A DNA stretch of 64,000 nucleotides, taken from positions 1 to 64,000 of the forward strand of contig CAZCTC010000030.1 in the NCBI GenBank assembly GCA_964501335.1. Direction: 5' to 3'. The notes under the pieces are model-generated. The model ran no database searches and was not told the origin of the DNA. It saw only the letters and a list, made by a program, of their open reading frames with translations. Made by a program: the position numbers and the translations under genes. Shown piece by piece: positions 36,101 to 43,295 of this stretch (position 1 is the stretch's first letter; each line of letters begins with the position of its first letter). The DNA is from CAZCTC01 sp964501335. GTDB lineage: Bacteria; Chloroflexota; Anaerolineae; B4-G1; SLSP01.

Positions 36101-36467
36101 CCCACTGGCCCACCAGCCCCTCCGTCAGGGCAGAGCCGACTTTCCCGGCGGCGCTGCGCATGGCCGTAATCTGCCGCACAGTTTCAGCCAGCCCTTCCAC
36201 CTCTACCTTCCCCGCGATGGTGAGCGGGCCGGAGCCGGCCGCGCGCAAGGCTTCGACCTGGGCAATGGCCTGATCCAGGCCTTTGATTTTCACGGCCCCG
36301 CCGATGTTGAGCTGGTCCAAACGCTGGATCAGCGCCTGGATAGCAGCCTCGTCAAAGGCAAGCGGGATCTCCAGCGTGAGAGCCTGCTCCAGCTGCGCCC
36401 GCAGGGCCGGCGCCTGCGACTGCGCATCACGGCCGTCGATCGAGATCTGCAAACTCAGATCAGGCAT
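30168..36467 (-). CDS. Phage tape measure protein
   Basis: 2099 residues, by far the longest gene here. Long coiled coils occupy the first half (for example Ala/Glu/Arg heptads near residues 800-1000). The TP901-type core is near residues 1050-1350 (ELNKTRMNSMGIMQIFGDLE; LTREQTRLLGQEIIKTAGAT; TAAISQFGLTMDDVEEITAK). Hydrophobic, Gly/Ala-rich membrane-like segments come near 1560-1620 (GGVSLSSLLAAISAPVVAGG), then another charged coiled coil. It sets tail length, which by the usual 1.5 angstroms per residue would be about 300 nm. A GC-poor patch near 32030-32160 suggests mosaic exchange. Confidence 0.95.
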   Translation of the reverse strand: MPDLSLQISIDGRDAQSQAPALRAQLEQALTLEIPLAFDEAAIQALIQRLDQLNIGGAVKIKGLDQAIAQVEALRAAGSGPLTIAGKVEVEGLAETVRQITAMRSAAGKVGSALTEGLVGQWGQVESLLTDFQRRLTGLVRPGSGNIADDIIADLPGLNIALDEAGKKTLKLTEQARALQGELDAINARMGQLGTTPVNPMGGGPTSGLSELFKGLDEAGTKGAVTRRLKEVDSELNKMTVDIGGKTVNLIQEIKRRQAAEMQAAKAAVDALLPQIEAVNQQMEAALAARPAGSVQRPETWSEERRQWEAEYQGLLAEQDRLNQQLNQARSLRMTGDNEHLIEMLERRRNELEGPLRDELKFWQEWSSKSVTEVANALRGSGQSAAATALEQMQSLAERRRDLIRKMETTRAGLQQGATTELPKGAEGTLVDLVAGERALAEAAAPATIALSEQQKVLIKLVAALDAARLSADGMGKAEREAVSRLEAVAQREIKGTVKTGAPLEEGGAAAREILGRLAQEVEATRQAMERSLDQPVIEGATQQATGLLKIWETVRDKLVGHSVVPDMVRDVNEWLARMGATGLDYNELIADSEQAADRVVAAFQEAAAGLPVDAIDARIGELEADISGLGSEMEGMMTRGTAASARYQAMFEQAVEDARRLRGVNPADEAMYAQGYLPTGFGVGQESKFYKPGAMRGSNISESDDSWHKVLSTDIQQKQRYSADELKKLDELSSQISAKQSQIALLLSQRMEGLTKAFDAAVLQNDETAMEQLWGQMEDLQMRLQDAGADMESFQLRAAAEAPDLAPEAAAPAEPADASVDVTAQARAQAAEAGQIARAEAEERIQEARRATAVVTEGMRQETAEARAQAAERSQAARAGAEAQIQAERRATAEVTAQAKAQGVQKEQAARRTTLKLQADRTAALEAEKRATAETKAGAAVMVEAAKQQTEEAKQEVVAKKAAAAEQTRLNKLTAEARVLAGSLGKDWGEVEADMQASGKTIDTVVGELRRAQAEQRRLTQNAKETEDKYKGSFGWARRFADELNKTRMNSMGIMQIFGDLEQIAMPVGFAGTAVTGGLTMAGKSYVEYAKEVEGAGRSLLLTREQTRLLGQEIIKTAGATGLLEPDQLAAGTAEWARATGQVVEGQEDIARIMKETLPMQRLSVLANENITDITEGTAAAISQFGLTMDDVEEITAKFYITSQNSIASVGSLAEGLKYVGPQARQMGDSLSDAFAVLGTLASKGVQGSMAGTGYRTMLVQMVDQSKEAKAALAEIFGPDQNPFFDAQGQFIGTAAAIDKLAAATENMSEQEKSEFLNKIFETRALTTVTSLIEAQTEGRKRGINVLRAQADLIDGVTNSETEAYAAMQKELTGATIAQMGAIDLWNKTIDSWNESDVQRVAQAEMRWKGFWLTIGADALDVAMPAIETAIGMLENMTDLVRDNPIAKFAIGTLGVLGAGGIGLVGLASGISSLGRVVAGTWSTLAAWKAASAGEAAAKNAQAGQIVTAGQQFQATVVAAAEQAAAALQGGATTAAATEEGGAVAESATEVAGGEAETAIEVAGATTETAIENGGAAGKAALGAAGAAAPAVAGGAIATGGTVLTAAGGVSLSSLLAAISAPVVAGGLALGGAGYEGLRGLGVIDGPGLDKFASVAAYKIGSLFSEQTGQDWFTAVAQATGAMKDFSRATDGMSQSAQDAWAARYAGLAGQYASGGGGLEGVAQINKGAAGGVSQDDLDKAIEIYEAYLKRHTEIIKDAADDIADAGRDLQKDLGKLEKDYYKNRDKTAQDFYDDEQKRDDEVRRRQEEALREHQLKMQRMEEDHYLALWEFSISRDALSMFKENQKYDLEKKRAEEDFANKQATDTENAARERAERQAQFEQRMADMQVEYEEERANRLQEYAERVAEIQRQRDEELAALDQENYEKIKKIMGYNAEEQALLDAHRTAMLADMSLWLDHNRQLWLNYVSSLPTPQWAAGGGSSPADYYPQPAAPAHGGAAYALGGYVTATEPALVHQGEFVINARTAAQIEANMGPITQGRLAGMSAGGGDVVVQVPIDAKFVGVADADRDWIDQKLDEFAGQVTDQVLGQVARIIR

Positions 36468-36476
36468 AAGGACCTC

Positions 36477-37025
36477 CTACTTTGCGCCCAGCCGGCGCAT
36501 CCTCTGGTAAATGACCTGGGTGGCCTGGTTTTCCACCTGACGTTCAGCATCCCGGCTTAAACCGATAAAGGGCCGGGCCGGCACAATTGAATTGCTCATC
36601 GTAAGACCGCCCGAATTCAACGTTCTGATGCGGTTCGGCGTCTTCGGATCGTCTTCGGCGCTGAGGATAATGATGGTGCGGCCCAGGATGCGCATGAACT
36701 GCGTAACATTCCGGGGATGCTGCGGATCGGTAAAGGACCGCTTGAGGTCGCCAGTCCGCACCAGGATTGGATGCTCGGCCCCAACGCTGAACCGAATCCC
36801 GCGCCCATCGATGCCCAACCGGCGTTCTGCCTGAGTGCGACGCGCCAGCGGCACCCAGGGCTCGCCCGAAGGTTCGCTCTCCCGCTCAAAATTAAGCGCG
36901 ATCCCGCGCCGCGCCGCGTCGGCGATGATTTCGCTTTCCCGGTTGGAGAGCAGGCCGACCTCAGATAGCGACTTCCACCAGGAATCCGAAGCTTTACTGC
37001 GAGCAACGGTAACTTTAAGCGGCAT
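36477..37025 (-). CDS. Mu gpG/P2 gpS-like virion morphogenesis protein
   Basis: 182 residues from the ATG at 37025, which has the better spacing from GGAG than the ATG two codons upstream. The pattern PWVPLARRTQAERR ... HPILVRTGDLKRSF matches tail completion/virion morphogenesis proteins, which help join head and tail. It overlaps the methylase gene by 11 bases. A position next to the tape measure is unusual but plausible. Confidence 0.7.
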   Translation of the reverse strand: MPLKVTVARSKASDSWWKSLSEVGLLSNRESEIIADAARRGIALNFERESEPSGEPWVPLARRTQAERRLGIDGRGIRFSVGAEHPILVRTGDLKRSFTDPQHPRNVTQFMRILGRTIIILSAEDDPKTPNRIRTLNSGGLTMSNSIVPARPFIGLSRDAERQVENQATQVIYQRMRRLGAK

Positions 37026-38358
37026 TCCCATTCTCCACTTTTTCAGGCTTCAATCCCAGGCCGGCCAACCGCTCCAGGATCACGGAGCACAACTCCGGCT
37101 TCAACTCGAAGCCGAACCCCAGCCGGCCCATGGTCTCGGCCGCCTCGAACATCGTCCCCGACCCAGAAAAGGGATCGTAGACCACATCGCCTCGCTTCGA
37201 CCCATCGCTCATCAGCCGCGCGATCAATTCGACCGGCTTCTGGGTTGGATGCAAGGGGTTGGCCGCCGGTTTGTCGTACTCCAGAACCGTCGTACAAAAC
37301 TTGCGGTAGAACTTGTGCCGGCCGCTCCAGCCGTACACTACAAAAGAAAAGGCCTTCTCCGGGCCGGCCGCCTCGATCACGCGCCGCTCCCGGCGGTCGC
37401 CCATCGCCACAAATTCATGGCGCGGGGAATAATCGGACCGCCCAGGGACGTGAAGATTTTTCACCCAGACCAGATAAGTGCTCAAGGTGAGCCGGCAATC
37501 GTCCAGAGCCAGCCGCAGGTTGTGCAGCTCGCGCCCCGACATGAAAATATAGAAGGTGTTGTAGCTCGCCCAGGGAATCGGACGGAGGAAAGACGCGAAG
37601 AAAGCGCGGTAATCGGTCCGCGCATCGTTGGCGACTTCCCGCGAAGCCGCCTTCGCAGTGGAGGAATGCCGCCGGCTGACCAGATCGAGGAAGTCGCTCT
37701 TCCCGCCGTAGTCCACTCCATAGGGCGGATCGGTGAGCAAGAGCGCCACTTTACGATCGCCCAACAGTTGCTTCACGTTGGCCGGGATGGAGCAATCCCC
37801 ACATAGGAGATAATGCGCCTGACCGGGATGGGCCAAAGAGGGGATGCGCCAGAGGTCGCCGGCCTGGACCGCCCACTTCTCCTGGGCCGACTCCGCTACG
37901 GTCGGCTCGCGGTCGCCCTCCGGGGAGAAGTCGCCGGCCAGCAGACCGTTTTGATTGGCGAGATATTCCAGAAACTGAGCAACCGCCGGATCTTCGCTTT
38001 TTACCTGCAGGAGCAATTCTTCCAGTTTGCCTTTGTCCGCCTTCGCCAGCTGGGCGATCGGATCGTAGGCCAGCAGAAGCAGGTCGGCCTCTTCGTCGGT
38101 CAGGTCGGTGATCGCTACCCGCACAGTCAGCCCCGGCACAGTGCGCTTGCGCAGGTGACCGTCGACGAACGCCAGCCGGCCGCCAGCGCGCGCGGAGTAG
38201 TAAGCGAGAGGGACGCCGGCCCAACCAACTTCCCGCAGGACTCCCTCAAGAGCGTCCTGCTGCTCCTGGGGATGGGTCTTCGGGTTCCGGGGATTGTCGT
38301 CGATCTCTCCCAACGTCATCTCTCGAACCTCTGTGATTCTGTTCCTGATCGCGTCCAT
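37015..38358 (-). CDS. ParB-domain DNA methyltransferase
   Basis: 447 residues from the ATG at 38358, with AGGAGGAGC upstream. An N-terminal ParB/Srx-like domain (IDDNPRNPKTHPQEQQDALE, VDGHLRKR) is followed by a beta-class methyltransferase with catalytic DPPYGVDYGG and SAM-binding FSGSGTMFEAAE. Such fusions are common in phages and modify adenine N6 or cytosine N4, often to resist restriction. It sits inside the tail operon, so it is probably made late and modifies DNA shortly before packaging. Confidence 0.87.
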   Translation of the reverse strand: MDAIRNRITEVREMTLGEIDDNPRNPKTHPQEQQDALEGVLREVGWAGVPLAYYSARAGGRLAFVDGHLRKRTVPGLTVRVAITDLTDEEADLLLLAYDPIAQLAKADKGKLEELLLQVKSEDPAVAQFLEYLANQNGLLAGDFSPEGDREPTVAESAQEKWAVQAGDLWRIPSLAHPGQAHYLLCGDCSIPANVKQLLGDRKVALLLTDPPYGVDYGGKSDFLDLVSRRHSSTAKAASREVANDARTDYRAFFASFLRPIPWASYNTFYIFMSGRELHNLRLALDDCRLTLSTYLVWVKNLHVPGRSDYSPRHEFVAMGDRRERRVIEAAGPEKAFSFVVYGWSGRHKFYRKFCTTVLEYDKPAANPLHPTQKPVELIARLMSDGSKRGDVVYDPFSGSGTMFEAAETMGRLGFGFELKPELCSVILERLAGLGLKPEKVENGNAA

Positions 38359-38406
38359 GCTCCTCCTAAAAATAGCGACGCGAGGCAAAAGCCACCCCGC
38401 GCCGCC

Positions 38407-38646
38407 TCAATCCAGTCCCATATCCCGCCGGATCATGCGATCCTGCCAGTTGAGGATCGCCATATCGTGGATAAACCACTCCGGCCAGTCGGCCATCCCT
38501 CCGGCAAAGAGGGGGATCTGCCAGTCAAAACTTTTCCCCATTTTCCACAGGGGTATGGATAACTCTGGTTTATAAAGTTCCCATTCCCCATCATCTTCCA
38601 GATTTCCGGCGTTTTTTGACTCCTTAAGCGCCCGGTTGTATTCCAT
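38407..38646 (-). CDS. Tail assembly chaperone, frameshift-extended part
   Basis: 79 codons from an internal ATG, but probably not translated alone. The frame is open upstream as far as the A7C slippery site at 38691-38685 in the gene at 38658. A -1 shift there would give a fusion of about 213 residues. Acidic and Trp-rich (MADWPEWFIHDMAILNWQDR). In siphoviruses such as lambda the two tail chaperones (G and GT) come from exactly this arrangement between the tube and tape measure genes. Confidence 0.7.
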   Translation of the reverse strand: MEYNRALKESKNAGNLEDDGEWELYKPELSIPLWKMGKSFDWQIPLFAGGMADWPEWFIHDMAILNWQDRMIRRDMGLD

Positions 38647-38657
38647 CAGCTTGAGTC

Positions 38658-39047
38658 TTACGTCTCGCTGATGGGACTCCCTGCGTTTTTTTCGGCCTCC
38701 TGACTCGAAGACGTTTCGTAAGGCGACCAGTGTGGATTCAGGTCGAAGACCGCTTCGGACCAGATCCAGAAAAATTGCTCAGGAAGCTCCAAAAAAGTAT
38801 CGATATCCATCTCGATATCCAGACCCTCTGCCTGGACAGTAGCGGCGATCAAAGCCGGGTAAGCGTACCGCGCCATAACAACGGCAGCCCCGCCGGCCAG
38901 GCCGGCGAGGCTGCTTTCTTTGATGTAGCGCTCTGCCCGTCCCTGGAGCACAGTTCGTTTCATGCCGTCCAGTGCGGTGGCCTCGCGGACCACCAAACGG
39001 ATGTCGTGACCTGCGTCCTTGAATTCGACAGTGCGTGTATCGCCCAT
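38658..39047 (-). CDS. Tail assembly chaperone (upstream part)
   Basis: 129 residues between the tail tube gene and the tape measure side. Its ATG overlaps the tail tube stop codon. It contains a helical domain (RYIKESSLAGLAGGAAVVMA) and DTFLELPEQFFWIWSEAVFD, which fits chaperone-type tail proteins. Near its 3' end is a -1 frameshift heptamer leading into the next frame. Lambda gpG-type proteins bind the tape measure before tube polymerisation. Confidence 0.7.
   Translation of the reverse strand: MGDTRTVEFKDAGHDIRLVVREATALDGMKRTVLQGRAERYIKESSLAGLAGGAAVVMARYAYPALIAATVQAEGLDIEMDIDTFLELPEQFFWIWSEAVFDLNPHWSPYETSSSQEAEKNAGSPISET
38685..38701 (-). promoter_or_regulatory. Programmed -1 frameshift site
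   Basis: The slippery heptamer A AAA AAC reads 38691 to 38685 in the correct frame. AGGAGG (38701-38696) lies four bases upstream and could pause ribosomes. The -1 frame is open to the stop at 38407. Confidence 0.7.
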
Positions 39048-39877
39048 TACGCCATCTCGTACAGGCAGAAGATGATTACACCGGCGGCCGGAGCTGTCAA
39101 GAACGTGATCGCGGTAGCCGACGCGGTCGGTCCGGTCGGTTTATACTCGCCATCCACCCAGAAATAAACCTTAGCCGCCGACGCGGCCGGCTTATCGGTG
39201 GGCAAGTTAAAAACCGTCACGGTGCCGTCGCCTTTCCAGGCTACAACATTGGGCTCTTTCTCGGTAATACCGAAAGACACCTTTCCGCGCGTGTACCCGT
39301 CAGCGGCTTTCGTGTATTCGGCTCCCCACAAATGCGTCTTGCTGGGCGTCGGCTGGATGGTATAGCCGTTTTCATCGCCGGCGCTCTTTTCCATTGCGCC
39401 GCCCTTGGGAATGGCATGCGCCTTCGGTACCACCATGTACTTCCAACGCCGACTCCCAAAGGTAGGACTCGATTCGTCAGTATCCAGCGCCTGACGATAA
39501 GCAAAAAGACCAACCAAAGGCTCTCGCCCCTGTTGATCCGTCCCCATCCCCATCACCTGCATGTCGCCGATGGTATTGACTTTCACCCCCTGCAACATCG
39601 CATCGAGATCAAGGTTGCTCTTGGAAGTTTTGAAATCGATGGTCCCGACTTCGGTAGGGGGAAGCGTGTCAGCTGCGAACACGTTATCATCACCGTAATG
39701 GGTGATGACCTCAGGTTCGGCGAAGTTGGGAGTCAGGGAACTGGCGCCCTGAGCGAGCATGCCTTCATAACCGGTCGCGCCGGCAGTCGCAACCACAACC
39801 GCACCGTCCGACCCCAACGCGAAAAACCGGGCATGTCGAAACCCGGCACCAGAAACAACTTTACCTACAGCAGTCAT
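39047..39877 (-). CDS. Major tail tube protein
   Basis: 276 residues with good coverage by predicted beta structure. The N-terminus GFRHARFFALGSDGAVV and the middle (FKTSKSNLDLDAMLQGVKV; SRRWKYMVVPKAHAIPKGGA) match siphoviral tube proteins. The C-terminal 70 residues form an Ig-like add-on (PTGPTASATAITFLTAPAAG). It lies just upstream of the chaperone pair, the conserved siphovirus order. Confidence 0.8.
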   Translation of the reverse strand: MTAVGKVVSGAGFRHARFFALGSDGAVVVATAGATGYEGMLAQGASSLTPNFAEPEVITHYGDDNVFAADTLPPTEVGTIDFKTSKSNLDLDAMLQGVKVNTIGDMQVMGMGTDQQGREPLVGLFAYRQALDTDESSPTFGSRRWKYMVVPKAHAIPKGGAMEKSAGDENGYTIQPTPSKTHLWGAEYTKAADGYTRGKVSFGITEKEPNVVAWKGDGTVTVFNLPTDKPAASAAKVYFWVDGEYKPTGPTASATAITFLTAPAAGVIIFCLYEMA

Positions 39878-39879
39878 CT

Positions 39880-40365
39880 TTACCCTCCGTAAAATTCCTG
39901 ATCTTTGCTGTAAACCAGATCGCCTTCGAACTTGACCTCTTCGAAGTCCAGATCGAAATCAGCGAACTTTTCATGTCCGCCACGCTCGTCGTAACGGACC
40001 GTCACAATGGCCGCTCCGCGGGAGAGCAACACAGGCTTCCCGACCAGTGCGTCGATCACCGCATCCCTGACATCCCGGATTTCTCCGTAACCGTTGGAGC
40101 GGTCATAAATGAAAACAGAGCAGCGAGCCACGCGCCCATTGCCGCCCTTCGTTTCCCCTCGATCCATTACCAGGACAGCCAGCACGCCGGAGCCGGAGCC
40201 GGAGCCCGCCATCCGGGTCTGCTGCGCCGCCGAAAGGAACTCCGGCGTCAAGTCGCCAGATCCGAAAATCCCAGCGCTCCCGTCGACGATAGCGCCAGTA
40301 ACTTCCGGCGCCGCCTCCAGTGTTGCCTGGGCCCAGGCCGCAAGGTCGCTATACCGCGTCGCCAT
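39880..40365 (-). CDS. Tail terminator-like protein
   Basis: 161 residues, directly upstream of the tube gene. YDRSNGYGEIRDVRDAVIDA and the preceding strand resemble tail terminator/minor tail proteins, which cap the tube and join it to the head. Contains a short GSGSGSG stretch near residue 55. Confidence 0.65.
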   Translation of the reverse strand: MATRYSDLAAWAQATLEAAPEVTGAIVDGSAGIFGSGDLTPEFLSAAQQTRMAGSGSGSGVLAVLVMDRGETKGGNGRVARCSVFIYDRSNGYGEIRDVRDAVIDALVGKPVLLSRGAAIVTVRYDERGGHEKFADFDLDFEEVKFEGDLVYSKDQEFYGG

Positions 40366-40648
40366 GGTCGCCCTCAGCGGCCGCGTCTACCTGGCCGGTC
40401 GGCCCGCCCTCCATCTGCAAACGTTTGCAGATGGGTTTGTAAAAGATCTTCCACCGGCCTTCCTTCTCCGCCTCGATCTTCGTGACGGTCCCAACTCGCT
40501 GACCATCAGAGACCAGGGTGGAGCCGGTTGGGACCGGCGGACGCTGCCAGGCCATCCCCTGCGTCACAAAGAAACCTTCGCCGACTGCAAAGGGAACAAA
40601 CCGCCAGAGAAAAACCTCACCGCTGAAAGCCGCAACCTCGTTGCCCAT
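40349..40648 (-). CDS. Small head-tail joining region protein
   Basis: 99 residues, probably beta. The conserved palindrome (40411-40434) lies inside this reading frame and encodes ICKRLQM near residues 74-80, so the site is kept despite the coding constraint. The portion after it may be extra. Function unknown. Confidence 0.55.
   Translation of the reverse strand: MGNEVAAFSGEVFLWRFVPFAVGEGFFVTQGMAWQRPPVPTGSTLVSDGQRVGTVTKIEAEKEGRWKIFYKPICKRLQMEGGPTGQVDAAAEGDHGDAV
40411..40434. repeat. 24-bp perfect palindrome, copy 3 of 4
   Basis: The shared 20-bp core (40413-40432) is extended to 24 bp by CC and GG. It is the only copy located inside a coding sequence. Confidence 0.85.
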
Positions 40649-40657
40649 GCGCCCCCT

Positions 40658-41008
40658 TTACTGGATTTGCTCCAAACTGACAACTAATCCGGCCGGATTG
40701 GGAGCCAGCGAAAGTGCCCGGTACCGCTCCGAACCAGTCCACACCTCGTCGCCGGCCTGGATGTTGGCGTAGGTCGGCGCATGCATGACAAAGCCGGCCT
40801 GCCCAGCCGTCCCCTGAACGGTCTGCGCATCGCCGTCGCCGGCCGCCTCAGCAATGCGAGCTGTAAAGAATCCGACCCGCTGCTGCTGGCCGCCTTTGGT
40901 CTTCCGGTAGATCTGAACCGCCGTGTACAGGTCAGAAGCGACCCGGTTCAAAGCGGCTTTAAAAAGCGCTTGCCTTACTCTTCCGTTGAATTGCGTTCGC
41001 GTTGGCAT
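40658..41008 (-). CDS. Head-closure-like protein candidate
   Basis: 116 residues from the ATG at 41008. VRQALFKAALNRVASDLYTA and the later beta region (AQTVQGTAGQAGFVMHAP; GDEVWTGSERYRALSLA) fit small head-closure or adaptor proteins by pattern and position between the connector and tail terminator genes. Family not certain. Confidence 0.55.
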   Translation of the reverse strand: MPTRTQFNGRVRQALFKAALNRVASDLYTAVQIYRKTKGGQQQRVGFFTARIAEAAGDGDAQTVQGTAGQAGFVMHAPTYANIQAGDEVWTGSERYRALSLAPNPAGLVVSLEQIQ

Positions 41009-41015
41009 ATCCGCC

Positions 41016-41570
41016 TCACAAATCCCTGAATGGATCAAGCGCCTTTTGTTGGTCGGGGCTGGTCGCGATGACCACGCCGGCCGCCGAAGCGCTTTTGTCG
41101 GAGCGCAGCTCTTCGATCACCGTCTGCAACGCACGTAAAGCAGTGGACCGGTCAACGGTCTCCTGACCAAACGTGTACCGCATGAAGCGGTCGGTATCTG
41201 CAATCAACGACCGCGCAGCGGCGATCGACGCCCGTTGCCAGGACCCGTACAGGTCAAGAAATTCCTGCAGCTCAGCGTCGCTGAAAGCAGCCCACTTGTA
41301 GGTGACTACCACCTCCGCGCCGGCCGCCGGCGCCGCCGTCGTGATGATCAACCCGGTAGCGATATCGATGGTGTAATCGGCATCGCGCGCCAGCAAGGTC
41401 TCGACCCCGCCGGCGCGCACGATCGCCACATCCGTGCCGGCCACCACCGGCGGCAGCTGGACAACAAACTGCCGATTCTGACCGTCGCCCAGCCCCGCAG
41501 TCTCCCGCAGGGCCAGCCGTTGACGGTCAGAAATCGTCAGCCGAATTCGCTCGATGTCCGTGAGCGCCAT
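41016..41570 (-). CDS. Head-tail connector (gp6-like) candidate
   Basis: 184 residues. An N-terminal beta domain (AIVRAGGVETLLARDADYTI) is followed by helices (FSDAELQEFLDLYGSWQRAS; ARSLIADTDRFMRYTFGQET) typical of gp6/gp15-type adaptors that bind under the portal. Position after the capsid gene fits. Confidence 0.65.
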   Translation of the reverse strand: MALTDIERIRLTISDRQRLALRETAGLGDGQNRQFVVQLPPVVAGTDVAIVRAGGVETLLARDADYTIDIATGLIITTAAPAAGAEVVVTYKWAAFSDAELQEFLDLYGSWQRASIAAARSLIADTDRFMRYTFGQETVDRSTALRALQTVIEELRSDKSASAAGVVIATSPDQQKALDPFRDL

Positions 41571-41572
41571 CG

Positions 41573-41908
41573 CTACACCCGGCCGGCCGCGCGATCGGCC
41601 TCGTTTGCCAGATCAAGCCGACCTTTTATCCGCCGGCGATTTTCCATGTCCGCGTCCTCTACCGTCATCTCATGGGATTCTCCGCAGATATCGCGTTGGC
41701 CCTCATCCCGAAAGTAAGCGCCGCAAGTCCCGCAGCGCGGGAGCTTGCTCAGCGATTTCTCGGTCGGCTGCGGAGAAAGCTCGACCACCAGTCCATGTCT
41801 GATCAGGCCGCCATCGTTGACGCACCCTTTCAGCTCGAAAATCTGCCCCGGCTTAACATTCATTCCGGGAAGGTAGCAAAACGGCTTACGCGCCTCAACC
41901 CATGACAT
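41573..41908 (-). CDS. Small zinc-ribbon protein in head operon
   Basis: 111 residues with a likely zinc site, CGTC (residue about 59) and CGESH about 15 residues later, after a beta-type N-terminal half (MNVKPGQIFELKGCVNDG). It sits between the capsid and connector genes. Function unknown. Confidence 0.6.
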   Translation of the reverse strand: MSWVEARKPFCYLPGMNVKPGQIFELKGCVNDGGLIRHGLVVELSPQPTEKSLSKLPRCGTCGAYFRDEGQRDICGESHEMTVEDADMENRRRIKGRLDLANEADRAAGRV

Positions 41909-41921
41909 TGACAGCCTCCTC

Positions 41922-42890
41922 TTAATCCGCGGCGTCCGAGAAGAAAACGCCGGCTTCTTTGGCGATCTGATGCATGTCGAAGTACTGATAGCCTTCGATC
42001 AAATCGCCTTTGTCCGTCATCGGATCGCGGCGTTTCTTGATCAGCCGCGGCCCACCCATGGCCGTCCGCCACGTAAAGGTATAGCCGGCGGTCGGCGTCC
42101 AGAGAGACGGCCGGTTCGCCACGTAGAGCAACAGGGCATCGTCGTCAAAGTTGCTGACGTAGGTCACCGACGCTTCCGCCGTTCCCTCAGGGCTGGCGGT
42201 ATACATCGATGTCCCCACCAACACCCGCTCAACGCCGAACAACTGAGCCATCAAAGCCGGCGTAGCCATGGCCGGCTGACTGGAACTGGACGAGTACTTG
42301 ATTCTGTCCAAAATCGACGGGTGATCACAGAGCACGTCATACACGAGATCGCCCAGGACCAGCGTGTTGGCCTTTTTCCCCATCAGGGCTCGCCGAATGG
42401 CGCGCGCGGCCGTGCGAATGTCCTGGATCGGCGTAGAGGTCGCGTACGTGCTCCACTTCGTGATGCTGGCATCGGTTCCCCAGACGCCGGTTTTCCAAAA
42501 GCCAGCCACAAACGTGCGCTCGCGATTGAGCGCAAGCTTGTCCGTGACAAACTCGGTGCCATCGATGTCCGCATCGAAAGGCCGGTCCGTGTTTTTCCGG
42601 CGCGCATCCGAGATAAAGTGACCGAAGCCCTTCTCTTTGCAGTAGTAGGTCTTTGTCACATCGGTGGTATAGCCGCCCACGGGAGCAGCCTCACGCTCGC
42701 CAAGCTCTTTGGCCTCGTCCCGCGCCCAGGCAGACTTGCCATACTCGGGAACGATGTCAGAGCGCTTCTCGACCAGCACTTCCGGGAAGATCTGGTCAAC
42801 GATGTACTCCTCGTTTTTGTAACCAACACTGACGTTGGTGAGGAGCTGATTGACGTGGGAATCTCCAGCACCTGGTTGTTCAACAGGCAT
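41922..42890 (-). CDS. Major capsid protein
   Basis: 322 residues. The pattern VNQLLTNVSVGYKNEEYIVD ... IFPEVLVEKRSDIVPEYGKS ... FISDARRKN ... TLVLGDLVYDVL is typical of major capsid proteins of Mu-like head modules, with the HK97 fold inferred. It lies directly downstream of the DUF2190-like and protease/scaffold genes. The first residues are short and charged, with no large prodomain, consistent with a separate scaffold. Confidence 0.88.
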   Translation of the reverse strand: MPVEQPGAGDSHVNQLLTNVSVGYKNEEYIVDQIFPEVLVEKRSDIVPEYGKSAWARDEAKELGEREAAPVGGYTTDVTKTYYCKEKGFGHFISDARRKNTDRPFDADIDGTEFVTDKLALNRERTFVAGFWKTGVWGTDASITKWSTYATSTPIQDIRTAARAIRRALMGKKANTLVLGDLVYDVLCDHPSILDRIKYSSSSSQPAMATPALMAQLFGVERVLVGTSMYTASPEGTAEASVTYVSNFDDDALLLYVANRPSLWTPTAGYTFTWRTAMGGPRLIKKRRDPMTDKGDLIEGYQYFDMHQIAKEAGVFFSDAAD

Positions 42891-42902
42891 CGTCCTACCT
42901 CC

Positions 42903-43295
42903 TTAAGCCGCCCGCGCGGGCGAAATGCAATTGACCACGGCAGCGACAATGTTGCCGGCCGCCGCGGTTTCCAAAACCCGACCCAGGATGTACTCCGTGA
43001 CATCCGTTCCCGCAATCTTCTTGTCCGCCTGCCCATCAGCAGACGTTCCAATCAGATCGCCGGCCGCCAGCGTCCCATCGGCGCTGATCTTGGTCGGACC
43101 AAAGGCCACAACCGTAGCCAGCTGACCCGACGCCGGAGCATTCTGGAGAACGCCAATCGGAACATCGGTCGCGGCCGCGATTTTCACAAAGGCACCATTG
43201 GAGTCGTATTTGACAAAGTGCCATTGATAGTCGGTCAAAGCCTCGCCGGCCGGAGCCGAGAGAAGCTGTTCAGGCCCTGAAGGAGCTGCTGCCAT
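42903..43295 (-). CDS. DUF2190-like capsid decoration protein
   Basis: 130 residues, Ala/Gly-rich, beta type: KIAAATDVPIGVLQNAPASG, then VVAFGPTKISADGTLAAGDL, and a final hydrophobic AAGNIVAAVVNC. This is the DUF2190/cement protein pattern. Its start overlaps the scaffold stop by one base. It would stabilise the capsid from outside. Confidence 0.8.
   Translation of the reverse strand: MAAAPSGPEQLLSAPAGEALTDYQWHFVKYDSNGAFVKIAAATDVPIGVLQNAPASGQLATVVAFGPTKISADGTLAAGDLIGTSADGQADKKIAGTDVTEYILGRVLETAAAGNIVAAVVNCISPARAA

Noticed and set aside
34506..36560. A 684-residue + strand ORF
   Set aside because: It is antisense to the tape measure coiled-coil region, with an unnatural Arg/Leu/His/Pro composition.
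41970..43280. A 436-residue + strand ORF
   Set aside because: It is antisense to the capsid genes, which are clearly real on the - strand.
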